Assembly: GCA_903887275.1 (NCBI GenBank)
Contig: CAISPD010000075.1
Span: 1 to 36,250, forward strand
Direction: 5' to 3'
DNA: 36,250 nucleotides
Source of the DNA: an uncultured Mucilaginibacter sp.
Lineage (GTDB): Bacteria > Bacteroidota > Bacteroidia > Sphingobacteriales > Sphingobacteriaceae
Part shown: positions 34,380 through 36,250 of the stretch, piece by piece
Layout: the number at the start of each line of letters is the position of its first letter
Numbering within the stretch: the stretch's first letter is position 1
Notes under the pieces: model-generated
The model's database searches: none
Seen by the model: only the letters and a program-made list of their open reading frames with translations
What the model was told of the DNA's origin: nothing
Translations under genes and position numbers: made by a program

Positions 34380-34568
34380 CAACCTAAACCTTATCACAAT
34401 TAAACTGGAAGAATACCAGTTCAGCCTATCATATTACAATTACTATACCAGTATGTGATAGTCTGTGCAATTTTTGCCTAATGCGTCAAGATTACACAAT
34501 TACTGGCTTTTCTGTGACATTTTTACTGTTCCCTTTTGCTGACATAGTGTTCCTTTTGCCATACAAAT
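34380..34568 (-). other. Structured non-coding tail or small RNA candidate
   Basis: No open frame is plausible here. On the minus strand there are hairpins at 34403-34421 (AACTGG with CCAGTT) and 34426-34461 (CTATCA with TGATAG). There is also an adjacent direct repeat at 34515-34539 and 34540-34559, both running from TGACAT to TTTTGC on the plus strand. A TAAATTTG box (34564-34571) that fits the -7 consensus overlaps the anti-sigma stop, and a terminator closes the region at 34341-34379. It may be a 3' untranslated region or a separate small RNA. Confidence 0.35.
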
Positions 34569-35096
34569 TTATGGGCGTAATGCTTGTTTTGAAGCCTTTT
34601 TACGGCGCAGGTAAGCATCCGTAAGAAAAAGCGCAAGCACGATATCAACCATCAAAAAGATATTTAACAGCGTTGTGCCATGTAAGAATTTTGTTTCCGG
34701 ATTTTGGAGAAAACTCTCTGCATGCTTCAGCTGCTGTGGCAGCCCATTTGACATATTGGCATGCCCCAATGGAACCGAAACCCACAAGAACAACAGTAAT
34801 GCTGTAATGCTGATGATAAAAAATGCAGCAATAACGCTGATGATATTTTGGTTAATCTTTGCATTCAGCGGTTGCTGTGCATATTCGCCACGGATACCTT
34901 CCATTACTTTAAAGGTAAACCCCATGGATGGCTCGTCCAATTCAATGCTTTCTAACTGCTGATCAAAGCTTAACAGATCGGCATACTTGCTGCCCCATGT
35001 TTCATCAGCCGCAATCAATTCTGCTATGGCCTTGCTTTCATCTGTCGTGCAAGTGCCATCAATATAACTCCATAACTGCTCTTCTATCGTTTTCAT
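34569..35096 (-). CDS. Membrane anti-sigma-like protein
   Basis: This 175-residue protein is encoded right after an ECF sigma factor, with start and stop codons overlapping as ATGA. The N-terminus (MKTIEEQLWSYIDGTCTTDE, then KAIAELIAADETWGSKYADL) looks like the short cytoplasmic helical region by which small anti-sigma factors hold sigma. Two membrane helices follow at about 83-106 (NIISVIAAFFIISITALLLFLWV) and about 143-163 (LLNIFLMVDIVLALFLTDAYL). There is no FecR domain and no zinc-binding HxxxCxxC motif. The coupling and topology support an anti-sigma role, but sequence recognition alone is weak. A long structured tail lies downstream. Confidence 0.72.
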   Translation of the reverse strand: MKTIEEQLWSYIDGTCTTDESKAIAELIAADETWGSKYADLLSFDQQLESIELDEPSMGFTFKVMEGIRGEYAQQPLNAKINQNIISVIAAFFIISITALLLFLWVSVPLGHANMSNGLPQQLKHAESFLQNPETKFLHGTTLLNIFLMVDIVLALFLTDAYLRRKKASKQALRP

Positions 35097-35671
35097 ATCA
35101 GTTCCCTTACTTCGCTCTTTAAATTTTTTTCCAGCTTTTCTTTGAGCCGCTGGCGTGCCCTGAATAACTTTACCTTAACCGTATTAGACTCAATTCCTAA
35201 AACCTTACCTATCTCGTCCAGCGATTGCTCGCCCATATAGAATAGCGTAATTATGCTGGCATCATCGGGCTGCAACTCACCAATTGCTTCATTCAAATAA
35301 TATGACCTTGACCGGTTTTCGGCAAGGTTGCCGCTACTGCCGGCATAGTTCTGTAGCTGAATATAAGTGTTTTCGTCGTCGATGTAGTCTGTTGGTAGTT
35401 TTTTCTTGCGCAGAAAGGTCATGGAGGTTGTATAAACAATGCTGTACAACCAGGTGCTGAACTTTGATTGCTTCTGAAATGAAGCCAGCGAACGATGAGC
35501 CTTAATAAAGCAATCTTGTGCTATCTCTTCCGCATCCTCCCTGTTTTTGGCAAAACGTAATGCAAGCGTAAACACAAACCGTTGATGCCGGCGTACCAGG
35601 TCGGCATAAGCAGACTGGTTTCCACCCAGAGAAGCTTCGATCAATTCGATATCAGAAAGTTTGCTTTGCAT
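35093..35671 (-). CDS. ECF-type RNA polymerase sigma factor
   Basis: This 192-residue protein has the two domains of an extracytoplasmic-function sigma factor. Region 2 (about 10-85) contains RFAKNREDAEEIAQDCFIKA and FSTWLYSIVYTTSMTFLRKK, for core binding and -10 recognition. Region 4 (about 125-180) contains DDASIITLFYMGEQSLDEIG, then KVLGIESNTVKVKLFRARQR, the helix-turn-helix for the -35 element. It overlaps the membrane anti-sigma-like gene by 4 bp, so the two are co-translated. Its promoter region borders an 18-bp repeat array. The stimulus is unknown; envelope stress is typical for such pairs. A related family pairing with DUF6249 proteins (next gene) fits this context. Confidence 0.93.
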   Translation of the reverse strand: MQSKLSDIELIEASLGGNQSAYADLVRRHQRFVFTLALRFAKNREDAEEIAQDCFIKAHRSLASFQKQSKFSTWLYSIVYTTSMTFLRKKKLPTDYIDDENTYIQLQNYAGSSGNLAENRSRSYYLNEAIGELQPDDASIITLFYMGEQSLDEIGKVLGIESNTVKVKLFRARQRLKEKLEKNLKSEVRELI

Positions 35672-35717
35672 TTCTTAATTGTCTCTGACTACGTTTTGGT
35701 GGTGTAGGTTACAGGGT

Positions 35718-35910
35718 GGTTGTTTTAGTTTTAGTGGTTGTAGTGGTTGAATTGGTTGTAGTGGGTGAATTGGTTGTAGTTGTTGTATTATTTGTAGTAG
35801 TTGTCCCGATAGCTAAAGGGATAGTTGAATTAGTTGTGCTTGCTGCTAACTCTTTTATTTTTATGTTATTACCTAATTCAACTACTACAACCAATACAAC
35901 TAATTTAACC
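35718..35910 (+). repeat. 18-bp tandem repeat with inverted copies, between the sigma factor and DUF6249 genes
   Basis: The 337-bp gap between divergent genes is filled largely by this element. Five direct units of 18 bp (the last partial) run from 35718 to 35803, each about GGTTGTAGTGGTTGAATT and divisible into two 9-mers. At 35875-35892 and 35893-35910 two units occur in the opposite orientation, the first matching the unit at 35736-35753 in 17 of 18 bases. A TCCCGATAGCT-like motif with a facing GGGA lies in the centre (about 35804-35822). Open frames crossing it on both strands encode only low-complexity Val/Thr/Asn and are rejected as genes. No consensus promoter was found in this gap. 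Confidence 0.8.
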
Positions 35911-36008
35911 AAAGTGTAACCTCCTTTGAAACCATGTCGTCATAGCTTTCAAATACACCGAATTGGTTGTATGAAAATAACAAAAACGTTAATTAAATCA
36001 TCAAAACA

Positions 36009-36250
36009 ATGAATCACGGAGATATAGAAATTTTAGCGCCCATTACCATTTCCCTGGGCTTATTCGCCATGTTGTTCGGTATCGTTTACCTCTACAAACG
36101 CGAGCGGATGGCAATGATCGAACGCGGTATGGACCCGCGGAGGTATAAATCACAGTCGGCACCCTACCAAAACCTGAAATGGGGTCTGCTGCTCATCGGC
36201 TCGGGACTCGGCTTATTCATCGCTTTTCTGCTCGACAGACTGGCTTTCAA
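36009..36250 (+). CDS. DUF6249-type membrane protein, 5' part
   Basis: About 80 N-terminal codons are visible before the window ends. The ATG at 36009 opens a first membrane helix (ILAPITISLGLFAMLFGIVYLY), a basic cytoplasmic segment with ERMAMIERGMDPRRY, and a second helix (LKWGLLLIGSGLGLFIAFLL). The helix, basic linker with an IERGMDP motif, helix arrangement is the pattern I associate with DUF6249 proteins of Bacteroidota. These are often encoded next to an ECF sigma factor and its partner, as here (divergent). Role unknown; possibly a small regulator or stress-associated membrane protein. The C-terminus is outside the window. Confidence 0.75.
   Translation, partial: MNHGDIEILAPITISLGLFAMLFGIVYLYKRERMAMIERGMDPRRYKSQSAPYQNLKWGLLLIGSGLGLFIAFLLDRLAF

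Noticed and set aside
35709..35919. Two 67-codon open frames on opposite strands
   Set aside because: Low-complexity Val-rich and Thr/Asn-rich translations of the 18-bp repeat, not genes.

Overview
The window looks like chromosomal DNA of a Bacteroidota bacterium, most likely family Sphingobacteriaceae (Mucilaginibacter/Pedobacter-like). This rests on gene content read by eye, not a database search: a sdhC-sdhA-sdhB operon with a single large cytochrome b subunit, a TonB-dependent receptor with STN and carboxypeptidase-regulatory-like domains followed by a DUF4249 lipoprotein, DUF6515 and DUF6249 proteins, a RibD-like reductase, and a promoter of the Bacteroidota type (TTG, 19 nt, TAnnTTTG) ahead of rimP. 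No tRNA, rRNA, insertion sequence, prophage or CRISPR array was seen.

Layout. 1-3450 (minus): the N-terminus of a prolyl oligopeptidase, a tail-specific S41 protease and a small secreted helical protein. 3621-8842: a cyanophycin locus. Cyanophycin synthetase cphA is on the plus strand; cyanophycinase cphB, an isoaspartyl peptidase and a RibD-like reductase run divergently on the minus strand. Together they could make the Asp-Arg polymer, cut it to beta-Asp-Arg dipeptides and split those to free amino acids. 9009-12690 (minus): the sdhCAB operon. 12691-13110: a long heptanucleotide repeat array. 13111-14355 (minus): a PdeM-like metallophosphoesterase and a YfiT/DinB-like protein. 14600-19842: a secreted FAD-dependent oxidoreductase, a GNAT acetyltransferase (minus), a DPP IV-like S9 peptidase and a translationally coupled small lipoprotein. 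19850-24585: the rimP-nusA-infB operon, with a strong promoter followed almost at once by a perfect terminator-like hairpin. 24771-32086: an uncharacterised outer-membrane cluster (secreted protein, TonB-dependent receptor, DUF4249 lipoprotein, large MG2-like protein with a plug-like C-terminus). 32318-34274: two tandem DUF6515 paralogues. 34569-35671 (minus): an ECF sigma factor with a coupled membrane anti-sigma-like protein. 36009-end: the start of a DUF6249 membrane protein.

The least expected features are non-coding. Three intergenic spacers (301-349, 9809-9843 and 12781-13109) carry degenerate tandem arrays of one heptanucleotide pattern, roughly N-A-Y-T-N-N-N, in different sequence versions. 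A fourth spacer (35718-35910) has an 18-bp tandem repeat with inverted copies. The rimP leader hairpin, a palindrome ahead of the DUF6515 pair and a structured 190-nt tail beyond the anti-sigma gene are candidate regulatory RNA or DNA elements.
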